DNA of 58,335 nucleotides from positions 1 to 58,335 of the forward strand of contig JBJELP010000007.1 in the NCBI GenBank assembly GCA_051879215.1. The letters are read 5' to 3'. Below, piece after piece: positions 16,010 through 24,875 of the stretch. The notes beneath the pieces were generated by a model. That model saw nothing but the letters and a program-made list of their open reading frames with translations, had not been told where the DNA came from and did no database searches. Each line of letters opens with the position of its first letter. Positions within the stretch are counted from its first letter, which is position 1. The DNA comes from TWA4 sp051879215. GTDB lineage: Bacteria > Bacillota > Clostridia > Lachnospirales > Lachnospiraceae. Position numbers and translations under genes: made by a program.

Positions 16010-18373
16010 ATGAAGAAAGGGAAAAAGTATATTTGGCTGCTGCTTGTCCTGTTATTGGTTATGTGTCTTTCCGGATGCGGCAAAAGACAGCTGATGGTCC
16101 GGACGGAACTGACGCTTCTGGAGGATGGAAGCGGCAGCAGACAGATGGAAATTGAAATCAGAAAAAGTGATTTTGAAAATGTTTTTTCCGGAGTAAATAC
16201 AGAAGAATTCAACAGTTGTATCAGTGAGGGCTGTCCGACTCAGCTTACCATGGTGAGGGAAGAGGAGGAAGGGATATACCGTTACTTGATCACCATGCAG
16301 TTTTCTTCAATGGAAGAGTATCGGACGATGGCTTCCGAAGTGATTGGAAAGGAAGTGGAGATTTCTTTTTTTCAGCCGGAATCGGTATTTGCAGATGGCA
16401 TACGCTATGAGGAAAATTTCACATCTGTCGATATGCTGGGCTGGCTGAAAGAGATACTGGTCACCAATGGATATCTGGACGAGGAGACGGTATCCGATCT
16501 GTTTGCAGATGGGGAAACAGCTCTGATTTATGGAGATAGAAATTATAAATCAGATGGTAAGCCAATTGTTATTGATGACATGACGGTGACGCCGGTTGAA
16601 CGGATTGATATTCTGACCAACTATATGCAGAATAAAAGCTGCAGCAGGCAGATTATTTTCACATTTTCCAGAGAATCCATGAACCAGAATGGTGATGCAA
16701 TTCAATCGTATCTGCTGAAAAAAACACCGGAGAGTGCAGTTGGAGAATGGAGTGAATCCGGAGACAGAAAGATGTATTCGATTACAGCACCTTCCATGTC
16801 TGCCGTAACATTAAATGAATTTATGACAACCCTGTTTTCGGATACAGAAACCTTTGTGAGTGAAAAACCTTTGCAGAAGACAGGTATTTTTACGGCATCC
16901 TGTGAGTGGAGTGAAGTGATTGATGCCAGTGCATTTACATATGATGATTCGGAAACCCTTGCTCTGGGATATTATGTTCAGTGGGAAGACGGGATGGAAC
17001 TGGCGGTCAGACGGCAGAATGCGCAGGATAATCTGGAACTGGAAGAGTCGGATCGATACGGAGGCTATAAGACTGTTTTAGAAAAAGAAATCGGGAAAGA
17101 AAGTCTTGTCACTTCCATTTCTGCCAATTATACAGTGGACCGGATTGAAGTAAATACGGTTTTCGATTCAGCTGATATTATTACAAGAGAGATTACACTG
17201 TGTTTTCAGATGAATCCGGATCAGGAGGATCTGGAACGGATCCGGAGAAATATTCTTCAGAGAGCATCCGGTTATGCGGATGTTAATATCGGAGAACAGA
17301 GGGAGGATCAAAAGACATCCATACAGATTGTACAGAAAGGAAATATGAATGACATTAATGAAGGTTATCTTCAGATTTTCGGTGTACAGGGACAGATGAG
17401 TCATGAAACAGATGGAGAGCTGATGGCATTCCGTCATGATGGTCATCTGGTCGATGTGATGGATTTTACAAAATTCATTGAAAATGATGCACAGAAAACA
17501 CTTCTGGTTTATCATCTGGAGCTGCCTTATCGGGAACGGATCATAGAAGACAGTGTTTTATCCACCGTTGATTCCCGGGGAGGGACACAGAAAAACAGCG
17601 GAAATATATATGATGCGGAGATTCCGGGAGCGTATCTTTCGCTGACATTGGGCAGTAAGGTCTGGAATTCGGATGGACTGAAGCTTCTTCTGATCATCAT
17701 TGCCTTTGTTGTTTTTGTCATTCTTGTAATTGTAATGGCAGATGTGATTCGAAGGATGCTTGAGAGAATGAAAAATGGTGTGGAAGGGTTCAATTCCAGT
17801 TTCGGAGGGAATGATCAGCAAATGGAGAAGTTTCCCGATGAGACAAAAGAACGAAAGGGCGGTATTCTGAAAAAGCTGCTGGGGCTTCTGATTATTCTGC
17901 GGACACCAAAGGCCGTTCTCTATGAAGAAGAGCGGTATTTTGATGATAACCTGGATGAAGAATCGTATTTTGGTGATATCGAGGAGAATAATGACGGGAA
18001 AAAATCGTCTGAGTCTTCCGATCATGCGGAATACGATACATATGATTTCGAACAGGATGAAATATCAGAACATATGGACGACTTCGGCCAGGACGAGCTG
18101 CCGGAGCATGTGGATGATTTCGGTCAGGATGAGTTGCCGGATACCATGGATAATTTTGGTCTGGATGAATTGTCAGAAAGTATGGACGACTTCGGCCGGG
18201 ATGAGATACCGGAGTCAGAAGGAGACTTTGGCATGGATGAAGAGTGGGAAGCGGATACAGATTTTGATCCGGAGCAGCTGAGAGAGGATTTTGAGAGATA
18301 TAAAATAGACGAATTTGATGACGATTTCGGACCTGATGAGATGATGGGATTTGACACCGGATGGAAAAAATGA
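16010..18373 (+). CDS. Large lipoprotein with membrane segment and acidic intracellular repeat tail
   Basis: 787 aa; no family recognised with confidence. Lipobox VMCLSG-C follows a signal peptide. About 530 residues of beta-rich extracellular sequence follow, starting with a T-E-L-T-L-L-E-D-G-S-G-S stretch that weakly recalls LppM/DUF3153-type lipoproteins. A membrane helix lies near residues 556-578 (LKLLLIIIAFVVFVILVIVM) with Arg/Lys right after it, so the last 200 residues should be cytoplasmic. That tail is strongly acidic and holds five 12-14-residue repeats of the type DDFGQDELPE (residues about 684-745). Being held at both ends by lipid and helix is unusual. AGGAG ribosome site 6 bases from the ATG. 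Confidence 0.75.
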   Translation: MKKGKKYIWLLLVLLLVMCLSGCGKRQLMVRTELTLLEDGSGSRQMEIEIRKSDFENVFSGVNTEEFNSCISEGCPTQLTMVREEEEGIYRYLITMQFSSMEEYRTMASEVIGKEVEISFFQPESVFADGIRYEENFTSVDMLGWLKEILVTNGYLDEETVSDLFADGETALIYGDRNYKSDGKPIVIDDMTVTPVERIDILTNYMQNKSCSRQIIFTFSRESMNQNGDAIQSYLLKKTPESAVGEWSESGDRKMYSITAPSMSAVTLNEFMTTLFSDTETFVSEKPLQKTGIFTASCEWSEVIDASAFTYDDSETLALGYYVQWEDGMELAVRRQNAQDNLELEESDRYGGYKTVLEKEIGKESLVTSISANYTVDRIEVNTVFDSADIITREITLCFQMNPDQEDLERIRRNILQRASGYADVNIGEQREDQKTSIQIVQKGNMNDINEGYLQIFGVQGQMSHETDGELMAFRHDGHLVDVMDFTKFIENDAQKTLLVYHLELPYRERIIEDSVLSTVDSRGGTQKNSGNIYDAEIPGAYLSLTLGSKVWNSDGLKLLLIIIAFVVFVILVIVMADVIRRMLERMKNGVEGFNSSFGGNDQQMEKFPDETKERKGGILKKLLGLLIILRTPKAVLYEEERYFDDNLDEESYFGDIEENNDGKKSSESSDHAEYDTYDFEQDEISEHMDDFGQDELPEHVDDFGQDELPDTMDNFGLDELSESMDDFGRDEIPESEGDFGMDEEWEADTDFDPEQLREDFERYKIDEFDDDFGPDEMMGFDTGWKK

Positions 18374-18379
18374 TATGAT
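18351..18379 (+). promoter_or_regulatory. Promoter of tRNA-Leu(TAG), inside the preceding gene
   Basis: TTGACA lies in the last codons of the lipoprotein gene, then 17 bp, then TATGAT one base after the TGA stop. Confidence 0.85.
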
Positions 18380-18422
18380 ATTGTCCGTACCTGCGTATCT
18401 GCCAGGCAGATATGCAGGATGC

Positions 18423-18504
18423 GCGGATATGGCGGAATTGGCAGACGCGACAGTTTTAGGTGCTGTTTTCGAGAGGAGTGCAGGTTCGAGTCCTGTTATC
18501 CGCA
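18423..18504 (+). tRNA. tRNA-Leu (anticodon TAG)
   Basis: 82 nt with discriminator A. Acceptor GCGGATA/TATCCGC, D-arm GCGGAATTGGCAGACGC, anticodon stem ACAGT/GCTGT with loop TTTAGGT giving TAG, short class II variable arm, T-arm GCAGGTTCGAGTCCTGT. CCA is not encoded. Confidence 0.96.
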
Positions 18505-18510
18505 TAAAAA

Positions 18511-18547
18511 AGGCGAAAATGATGATTTGATCATTTTCGCCTTTTTG
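18511..18547. terminator. Bidirectional terminator between tRNA-Leu(TAG) and pepD
   Basis: AGGCGAAAATGAT and ATCATTTTCGCCT form a 13-bp stem with T-runs on both strands, ending the tRNA on plus and pepD on minus. Confidence 0.9.
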
Positions 18548-18608
18548 CGTGCATGGAATGGAAATCATATAAGTCAGAAATCCTTCCGACGTTATTTTAC
18601 CTGTTATG

Positions 18609-20057
18609 TTATTTTAAGCGTTTTAACAGTTCCAGGGTGAATTCATATACCCGTTTTACGGAAGAAATGTGCATCCTCTCTCTGGGTGTGTGAATATCAA
18701 TGATATCCGGACCATATGAGATGCAGTCCAGACCGGGAAGTTTATTGGAGAAGATGCCGCATTCGAGACCTGCATGAATTGCGTTCACGCTGCAGTCCTT
18801 TCCGTACATTTCACGGTACAGGGCAACTGCCTGATCACGAAGAGGAGAGTTTTCCCTGTATTCCCAGGCAGGGTAGTCACCGCTGAATTCACATCTTCCG
18901 CCGGTGAATTCGGTCAGGTATACCAGTTTGTCAATCAGTGCTTCCTTGCTGGAACCCACAGAGCTTCTCAGCGAGAAGCTGCAGTGAAGCTCTCTTTCAT
19001 TCAGATACAGAATTCCGAGATTCAGAGAGGTTTCAACCAGTCCGGGTATGCTGGAACTCATGCGCTGGATGCCGCCGGGATAATTCATGAGCAGGAAAAT
19101 AACCATGCCGCTGGAACGGGTGTCCAGCATGCGGGAGATTTCTTCCGGTCCGCGTTTGAAAGTAATTGTAAGATTCGGATCGGTTACACTGTATTCGTGT
19201 TTCAGTTCCGATTCAACTGTGCGAATGGTTTCTTCGAAGGTCTCACAGTCCCGTAAAGTGACATAAAGAACCATATCGGTCTGAACAGGAATGGCGTTGT
19301 CTTTTAATCCGCCTTTGATATCCGCAATCCAGAATTCACACTGATTGTCCAGTGTATAAAGGAGGCGTCCGGCTAACTGATTGGAATTGGCTCTCCATTT
19401 ATCGATTTCTGCTCCGGAATGTCCGCCGGTCAGGCCGGTGATGGATACATTGTAACGAACCGCCATATCGGTCATGCGATTCATGGGTGTAATACAATCC
19501 ATGCGGATTCCGCCTGCACAACCCACAAGGAAGCTGCCTTCTTCTTCGCTGTCCAGATTCAGCATGATGCGTCCCTTGATTTCGGAAGTATCCAGAGCAG
19601 TTGCACCGAGGAGGCCAACCTCTTCTTCGCTGGTAAGAATCACTTCCAGAGGCGGATGTTCGATGGTATCAGAAGTCAGGATTGCCAGTGCGTATGCTAC
19701 GGCAATGCCATCATCTGCCCCAAGAGTTGTACCGTCGGCACGAACGATATCGTCTTCCACAATTAATGTGAGACCGTCCTTTTCAAAGTCGATGGAACAG
19801 TCACTGTTTTTTTCACAGACCATATCCAGATGTCCCTGAATGATGACCGGTGCACTGTTCTCATATCCTTTTGTACCGTCTTTGAAAATAATCACATTGT
19901 TGGATGCGTCCTGAATACAGCGAAGTCCTTTTTCCTTTGCAACATTGACACAGTAATCACTGATGGCTTTTGTATGGAAAGAGCCATGAGGAATACTGCA
20001 GATTTTATCAAAGTAATAAAATACATCTGCAGGCTGCAGGTTTTTCAGTTCACTCAT
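18609..20057 (-). CDS. pepD: Aminoacyl-histidine dipeptidase PepD (M20 family)
   Basis: 482 aa. Zinc ligands and active site are visible: IIQGHLDMVCEKN, GADDGIAVAYAL, TSEEEVGLLGA, NLDSEEEG and, near the C-terminus, HAGLECG. Hydrolyses Xaa-His and related dipeptides in the cytoplasm, making free amino acids. The Met at 20057 begins MSELKNLQPADVF as in family members; a longer frame upstream reads into the promoter. Its ribosome site is weak: AGGAAAGG lies 21 bases away, next to a tiny ATG-CAA-AAG-CAG-TAA frame. Promoter on minus: TTGCCC (20153-20158), 17 bp, TATATT (20130-20135). Confidence 0.92.
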   Translation of the reverse strand: MSELKNLQPADVFYYFDKICSIPHGSFHTKAISDYCVNVAKEKGLRCIQDASNNVIIFKDGTKGYENSAPVIIQGHLDMVCEKNSDCSIDFEKDGLTLIVEDDIVRADGTTLGADDGIAVAYALAILTSDTIEHPPLEVILTSEEEVGLLGATALDTSEIKGRIMLNLDSEEEGSFLVGCAGGIRMDCITPMNRMTDMAVRYNVSITGLTGGHSGAEIDKWRANSNQLAGRLLYTLDNQCEFWIADIKGGLKDNAIPVQTDMVLYVTLRDCETFEETIRTVESELKHEYSVTDPNLTITFKRGPEEISRMLDTRSSGMVIFLLMNYPGGIQRMSSSIPGLVETSLNLGILYLNERELHCSFSLRSSVGSSKEALIDKLVYLTEFTGGRCEFSGDYPAWEYRENSPLRDQAVALYREMYGKDCSVNAIHAGLECGIFSNKLPGLDCISYGPDIIDIHTPRERMHISSVKRVYEFTLELLKRLK

Positions 20058-20129
20058 ATTTTTACTGCTTTTGCATTTCCTTTCCTGATAGTAGCGGTGT
20101 GTCTCATGGGGAACAGCACCTTTTGTAAA

Positions 20130-20158
20130 AATATAACACGCTTTATTCGAAAGGGCAA
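20130..20158 (-). promoter_or_regulatory. Putative pepD promoter
   Basis: TTGCCC, 17-bp spacer and TATATT on the minus strand. Confidence 0.55.
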
Positions 20159-20181
20159 GTTGAAACCTTTCCATACTATTG

Positions 20182-20237
20182 TTAATGAAAATTTAATGAT
20201 TTTCCTGATTTTATCTTAATGGAGAACATGTTATAGT
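20182..20237 (+). promoter_or_regulatory. Two-component operon promoter with TTAATG direct repeats
   Basis: TTAATG occurs at 20182, 20193 and 20216, spaced 11 and 23 bp, on one face of the helix. A -10-like TATAGT sits at 20232-20237 with no good -35. This is the layout used by OmpR/PhoB-type activators, so self-activation is likely. Confidence 0.5.
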
Positions 20238-20289
20238 AATGAAAATGAAATTGAAATAGAAATAGAAATAGATCAGTTCGGAGGCGTTT

Positions 20290-20997
20290 ATGTATAAAAT
20301 TCTGGTTTGTGATGACGAAAAAGATATTGTTTCGGCATTGAAAATTTATTTAAGTGCAGAGAATTATGAAGTAACAGAAGCCGGCAACGGGAAAGAAGCG
20401 GTTGAGCTGGTGAAAAAACAGGAGTTTCATCTGATTATTCTGGATATTATGATGCCGGTTATGGATGGAATCAGTGCATTGAATGAGATCAGAAAATTTT
20501 CCAATGTTCCGGTTATTTTCCTGACGGCCAAGGGAGAGGAGATTGATATGATTCTGGGACTCAATGTGGGGGCAGATGATTATATTACCAAGCCTTTCCG
20601 TCCGGTTGAACTTCTGGCAAGAGTTAAGGCACAGATCCGCAGATATATGATGTTCGGAGGCGGGTCCGGACAGCAGGAAACCAACCAGAAGCTGCTTCGG
20701 ATCGGCGGCATTGAAATGGATGATTCCAGCAAACGGGTTACTGTCGAAGGGGAAGAGGTGAATCTGACACCGACGGAGTATGCCATGCTGAAGCTGTTTA
20801 TGGAAAATCCCGGACATGTCTTTTCCCCTGCAGTTATCTATCAGACAGTATGGAATGAATCCTATACCGGATCGGATCGGACTGTGCCGGTTCATATCCG
20901 TCATCTTAGGGAAAAGATTGAAATCAATCCTGCAAGTCCCCGATATCTGAAGGTCGTATGGGGGCAGGGTTATAAATTTGATGGAGGAAATCGATGA
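20290..20997 (+). CDS. OmpR/VanR-type response regulator
   Basis: 235 aa. Receiver domain with acidic pocket (CDDEK), phospho-acceptor Asp52 in LDIMMPVMDG, Thr/Lys switch residues in FLTAKG and YITKPF. A DNA-binding winged helix of the OmpR type fills the C-terminal half (LTPTEYAMLKLFMENPGHVFS...VHIRHLREKIE). Sequence is closest in memory to VanR-type regulators. CGGAGGC lies just upstream. It overlaps the kinase start by 4 bp. Confidence 0.93.
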   Translation: MYKILVCDDEKDIVSALKIYLSAENYEVTEAGNGKEAVELVKKQEFHLIILDIMMPVMDGISALNEIRKFSNVPVIFLTAKGEEIDMILGLNVGADDYITKPFRPVELLARVKAQIRRYMMFGGGSGQQETNQKLLRIGGIEMDDSSKRVTVEGEEVNLTPTEYAMLKLFMENPGHVFSPAVIYQTVWNESYTGSDRTVPVHIRHLREKIEINPASPRYLKVVWGQGYKFDGGNR

Positions 20998-22700
20998 AAA
21001 ACCTGCTTTTTCATGTCAGACGCAGCAGTATACTGCAGGCAGTGATCCTGCTGCTGCTGTCCGGAATGTGTGCACTGGTCTGTTTTGCCGGAATAGCTGT
21101 TCGCATTCTGCTGCATTACGGATTGGAGGATCCCTATGCAAAATCATTCTATTTCGAAAACTGGCTGTATGAATTGCAGGAATTTTACGGAAAAGATGCG
21201 GATAGTATACGTAATTTCTTTATGAAACTGCAGGATGCAGCCCAGAGTGTGATACAGGACAGTCGTCCGTTTTTCTGGATCGTTACTGTGATCGGTGTGT
21301 CTATGTTTGTGATGTTGATCTATCTTCTGGTGAGTGCAGGATATCACGGCGAGCAAAGGGAACCCCATCTGATGGGGTTGGAAAAAATCCCATACGATCT
21401 GTTTCTGCTGCTGTATCTCTTTTCTGTATATCCGTTGATTTATCTGGAAAGAACCATCATGGCCAGCACCTGCGTCATGACGGAAATCATGACATGCGGA
21501 ATCCTTCTCATGAGTCTGAATTTCTTTCTGATATTATGTTTTATTATGATTACAACTGCAAAAATGCGGACAAATACTTTGATCCGGGGAACGGTGATTG
21601 CGCATTTTTTCCGTTTGATCGGATATGCACTGCACAATCTGCCTTTCATCTGGAAAGGAACGCTTCTATGGGGAGGTGGTCTGCTTTTTTGTATCATGTT
21701 AACGATGTATTATGCGCAGACAACTTATTACTGGGGGCGCTCCATACTGATTTCCCTTTTGTATCCGCTGCTGATGAGCCTGTTGTTTTTCGGAGGAATC
21801 TGGTTTCTGATTCAGATGAATTTTATCCGGAAAAAGGCACAGGGGCTGGCAGAAGGACAGCTGGATGAAGAGGATGACGGGGAAAAGGGATTTCTTCTTC
21901 CTTTTGTAAGAGAATGTCTTGATAATCTGAGCCGTATTTCCGAGGGGATGAATGCAGCTGTCAATGAAAAGATGAAAAGCGAACGTTTTCAGACAGAACT
22001 GATCACCAATGTATCCCATGATATTAAAACACCTTTGACATCCATCATCAATTATCTGGACTTTCTGTCCAATGAAGAAAGAAAGGAGCAGCCGGATCAG
22101 GCGGTTGTTCATGAATATATTGAAGTGCTGGAGCGGCAGTCTGTCCGTCTGAGGAAACTGATTGAGGACCTGATTGAAGCCTCCAAAGCTTCGTCCGGTT
22201 CTCTGAAAGTAGAAAAAGAACCCTGTGAACTGCGGATTTTTCTGGAACAGATTGCCGGAGAATACGAAGAACGGCTGGAACGGGCCAATCTGACGCTGAA
22301 TTTGTCTGTTCCGGAGGAAGAAGTGATTGTGGAAGCGGATGGCCGTCATCTGTGGCGGGTGATAGATAATCTGCTGCAGAATGCCTGCAAATATGCCATG
22401 TCCGGAACCCGGGTTTATCTGCAGCTTCAGGTCTGTGAAGAACAGGCAATGATTGTGATTAAAAATGTATCAGCCGGTGAATTGAATATTCCGGCGGAAG
22501 AACTGATGGAGCGGTTTGTCAGAGGGGATCGATCCAGACATTCCGAAGGCAGCGGTCTTGGTCTCTCCATTGCCAAAAGTCTTACAGAACTGCAGGGAGG
22601 CAGATTCGCCATTGAAATTGATGGGGATCTGTTTAAAACGGCAGTTGGTTTTCCGATTCTGAAGATGGACACCCGGGAAATATCACAGGAAGAAATCTGA
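20994..22700 (+). CDS. VanS-like membrane sensor histidine kinase
   Basis: 568 aa. An N-terminal half with several membrane helices (roughly residues 10-40, 95-120, 135-165, 170-190, 205-225, 255-275) leads to a short linker. The H-box is NVSHDIKTPLTSIINYLDFL (His near 342), with N-box NLLQNACKYA, and G-box GSGLGLSIAKSL. It would phosphorylate the regulator encoded upstream. Six or more helices with little extracellular sequence suggest a membrane or wall-stress signal rather than a soluble ligand. The signal is unknown. A convergent terminator follows. Confidence 0.92.
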   Translation: MKNLLFHVRRSSILQAVILLLLSGMCALVCFAGIAVRILLHYGLEDPYAKSFYFENWLYELQEFYGKDADSIRNFFMKLQDAAQSVIQDSRPFFWIVTVIGVSMFVMLIYLLVSAGYHGEQREPHLMGLEKIPYDLFLLLYLFSVYPLIYLERTIMASTCVMTEIMTCGILLMSLNFFLILCFIMITTAKMRTNTLIRGTVIAHFFRLIGYALHNLPFIWKGTLLWGGGLLFCIMLTMYYAQTTYYWGRSILISLLYPLLMSLLFFGGIWFLIQMNFIRKKAQGLAEGQLDEEDDGEKGFLLPFVRECLDNLSRISEGMNAAVNEKMKSERFQTELITNVSHDIKTPLTSIINYLDFLSNEERKEQPDQAVVHEYIEVLERQSVRLRKLIEDLIEASKASSGSLKVEKEPCELRIFLEQIAGEYEERLERANLTLNLSVPEEEVIVEADGRHLWRVIDNLLQNACKYAMSGTRVYLQLQVCEEQAMIVIKNVSAGELNIPAEELMERFVRGDRSRHSEGSGLGLSIAKSLTELQGGRFAIEIDGDLFKTAVGFPILKMDTREISQEEI

Positions 22701-22722
22701 TTCAAATCGACGCTTACAGAGA

Positions 22723-22776
22723 TAAAAGCCATGATACGGACAAAATGAAAATTCAAGTCGGTATCATGGCTTTTGG
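22723..22776. terminator. Terminator between the kinase and the cytidylate-kinase-like gene
   Basis: AAAAGCCATGATAC and GTATCATGGCTTTT form a perfect 14-bp stem with a 23-nt loop. Confidence 0.72.
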
Positions 22777-22816
22777 TGATTATCTGATCATGAAAGCGGC
22801 AGACGACGCTTTTTTA

Positions 22817-23416
22817 TCAGTCGGCAAATCGGATGCGGACAGCGTTTTCCAGTAAACAGGCAGTGGCTTCACTGCCGCCGAATGCTGCGCTGTTGATTTT
22901 CAGCATAACGCGGGAATTGTTTCCCATTTCGTCACCGGTCACATATTTGTAGTAACCTGCTCTCTGGGAACTCTTTTTTCGCAGGAGACGGGTTGCTTTT
23001 TCTTTGTTCAGCTCATGCTCGGCCATGATTCTGCCGATCCGGTAATCATCCGGTGCACAGATAAAAACATTAAAGACATCATCCCGGTCTTCCAGAACAT
23101 AGTCGGCACAGCGTCCCACAATAATACAGGATTCACCCTCTGCCAGCTGGCGGATAATATCACATTCGGCCTGCATCAGTTTGTCGGCAATGAGGGGAGT
23201 ATTGTTGTTGCCGATGGAAAGCAGGCTTTTGCGAAGCAGAGTCATGGATTCATCTTCCTGAACCAGACAGTCTTTAACAAATCCGGTTTTTTCCACAGCC
23301 ATATCGATCAGAGTACGGTCATAGCATTTTACACCCAGTTTTTTTGCCAGAAGTTTGCCGATTTCCGCACCGCCGCTTCCGAATTCTCTTCCGATTGCTA
23401 CTACAAAATGTTTCAT
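22817..23416 (-). CDS. Cytidylate-kinase-like family protein
   Basis: 199 aa. P-loop GREFGSGGAEIGKLLA at the N terminus matches the AAA_26 cytidylate-kinase-like family rather than true Cmk (which has GPAGAGKST). The family also shows VGRCADYVL and the Arg-rich LLRKKSSQRAGYY lid, all seen here. Substrate unknown; nucleotide monophosphate is plausible. ATG at 23416 chosen for AGGAGG upstream. The promoter is about 190 bp away on minus (TTGACT 23619-23624, 17 bp, TACAAT 23596-23601), leaving a leader with a perfect 10-bp inverted repeat. Confidence 0.82.
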   Translation of the reverse strand: MKHFVVAIGREFGSGGAEIGKLLAKKLGVKCYDRTLIDMAVEKTGFVKDCLVQEDESMTLLRKSLLSIGNNNTPLIADKLMQAECDIIRQLAEGESCIIVGRCADYVLEDRDDVFNVFICAPDDYRIGRIMAEHELNKEKATRLLRKKSSQRAGYYKYVTGDEMGNNSRVMLKINSAAFGGSEATACLLENAVRIRFAD

Positions 23417-23479
23417 GATGTATACCTCCTCTCGGGAAATAAGGCGAAATGAAATTGCCATTTTATGTTTTGGTGATCT

Positions 23480-23520
23480 GAAAATGTATATTTTTTTGAG
23501 TAAGTATAAAATACATTTTC
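23480..23520. repeat. Inverted repeat in the leader of the cytidylate-kinase-like gene
   Basis: GAAAATGTAT and ATACATTTTC pair perfectly with a 21-nt loop. It sits between promoter and start codon. Confidence 0.5.
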
Positions 23521-23595
23521 TCTTAAAAAAATGTTATGATATAAAATTATCAAAAATGTAATAAATATATCGAAATATATGTTTGTTATATTAGA

Positions 23596-23624
23596 ATTGT
23601 ACATTATATTTATCAAAAAGTCAA
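23596..23624 (-). promoter_or_regulatory. Putative promoter of the cytidylate-kinase-like gene
   Basis: TTGACT, 17-bp spacer and TACAAT on the minus strand. Confidence 0.55.
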
Positions 23625-23737
23625 TTAAAAAGCCGGATCAAACCGGAAACAAAGGGAATATTTTGTGGAAATAAATCAAATATTCAGAAAATAACATCAA
23701 CATACGTAATCATTTTATATCAGTGACCAATTTATTC

Positions 23738-23765
23738 TTGCATAAATATGGAAAAATGATATGAT
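23738..23765 (+). promoter_or_regulatory. Putative promoter of the esterase gene
   Basis: TTGCAT, 16-bp spacer, TATGAT; leaves a leader of about 215 nt. Confidence 0.6.
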
Positions 23766-23776
23766 ATTCAGTGTAG

Positions 23777-23942
23777 AGATGCGTTTTTGAATATGAATAT
23801 GCAGAAACGTATCAGAGTACTGGTAGTATCCGGAGACACAAATGATAAATCCCCTCTTGTTTTGTGTCTTTCCTGTTCTGACAGAAGTTGTGGTCTTGTT
23901 TCACCGGTATCTGATGAAACAGACGGTGTTTCGGAACAGGAT
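23777..23942 (+). ncRNA. Structured 5' leader of the esterase gene (candidate regulatory RNA)
   Basis: Successive stems are visible: GATGCGTTT/AAACGTATC (23778-23813), AGACACAAA/TTTGTGTCT (23834-23869), and CCTGTTC/GAACAGG (23872-23940) enclosing TGTTTCA/TGAAACA (23897-23921). No open frame with a ribosome site is seen in it and no known riboswitch class was recognised. Whether it senses anything is unknown. Confidence 0.45.
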
Positions 23943-23987
23943 ATTCTGTTTAAATGATTTTAACTGTAAAAAGGATGGAAAAAAGCA

Positions 23988-24749
23988 ATGGAAATCAGAT
24001 ATGAAAAGCAATACAGTCATCACCTTGGCAGAGATATGGAATTTAAGATTTACGGTCATGCCGGAAAGGCCATGTTATACATTCCCTGCCAGAATGGCCG
24101 TTTCTTTGATTTTGAAAATTTCAGGATGCATGAAACAATGGCTCCCTGGATTGAATCCGGAAGGCTGCAGGTCTTTTCCGTTGATACGATTGACGCGGAA
24201 ACCTGGTCCAATACCAATGGGGATCCGAGATGGCGGATCGAACGTCATGAACAGTGGGTTCGCTATCTGATTCAGGAAATCGTTCCGCAGATGATCAATC
24301 GCTGCAGAGAAAGAAACCATGAAGCAGATCCGAAACTGATGGTGTTCGGAGCGAGCATGGGTGCCATGCATGCAGGTAATTTATATTTCCGTTTCCCCGA
24401 TATTTTTGACAGCGGCATTGCATTAAGCGGTATGTATGATTCAGAACTTGGATTCGGACATTATATGGATGATCTGGTATATATGAATTCACCGGTTCAC
24501 TTCCTGTCCAACATGCCGGAAGATCACCCTTATATGGATCTGTATCGCAGAGGACAGATGATTATCTGCGTCGGTCAGGGTGCATGGGAAGATGAGACCC
24601 TTCCGGCAACGAGAAGACTGGATGCTGTTCTGAAAGCGAAAAATATTCCGGTATGGGTGGACTTCTGGGGATATGATGTCTATCATGACTGGCCCTGGTG
24701 GTACCGTCAGACCGGCTATTTCATGAGCAAATTACTTGGAGAAGCTTAA
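23988..24749 (+). CDS. Esterase-family alpha/beta hydrolase
   Basis: 253 aa. The nucleophile elbow is GASMGAMHAG (Ser near residue 125), followed by a D-class esterase pattern and a C-terminal His in YHDWPWWYRQ that may complete the triad. No signal peptide, so cytoplasmic. Rich in Trp and Tyr near the C terminus. Similar proteins are annotated as putative esterases of COG4947 type; the substrate is unknown. The following ATP-grasp gene may form a functional pair with it. Confidence 0.78.
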   Translation: MEIRYEKQYSHHLGRDMEFKIYGHAGKAMLYIPCQNGRFFDFENFRMHETMAPWIESGRLQVFSVDTIDAETWSNTNGDPRWRIERHEQWVRYLIQEIVPQMINRCRERNHEADPKLMVFGASMGAMHAGNLYFRFPDIFDSGIALSGMYDSELGFGHYMDDLVYMNSPVHFLSNMPEDHPYMDLYRRGQMIICVGQGAWEDETLPATRRLDAVLKAKNIPVWVDFWGYDVYHDWPWWYRQTGYFMSKLLGEA

Positions 24750-24794
24750 GACTGAATTCAGAAATAAATGAATTCAACAGGTAAACAGGATTCT

Positions 24795-24827
24795 ACCACT
24801 TCAAACATCATCGATGATAAGTGGTGG
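24795..24827. repeat. Inverted repeat between esterase and ATP-grasp genes
   Basis: ACCACTT and AAGTGGT flank an inner ATCAT-CG-ATGAT dyad. No T-run; it may be an operator or a processing hairpin. Confidence 0.5.
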
Positions 24828-24875
24828 GTTAGAAAAGGATAATCGGAAAACTGAAACCACAGAAAGGATATAGAT

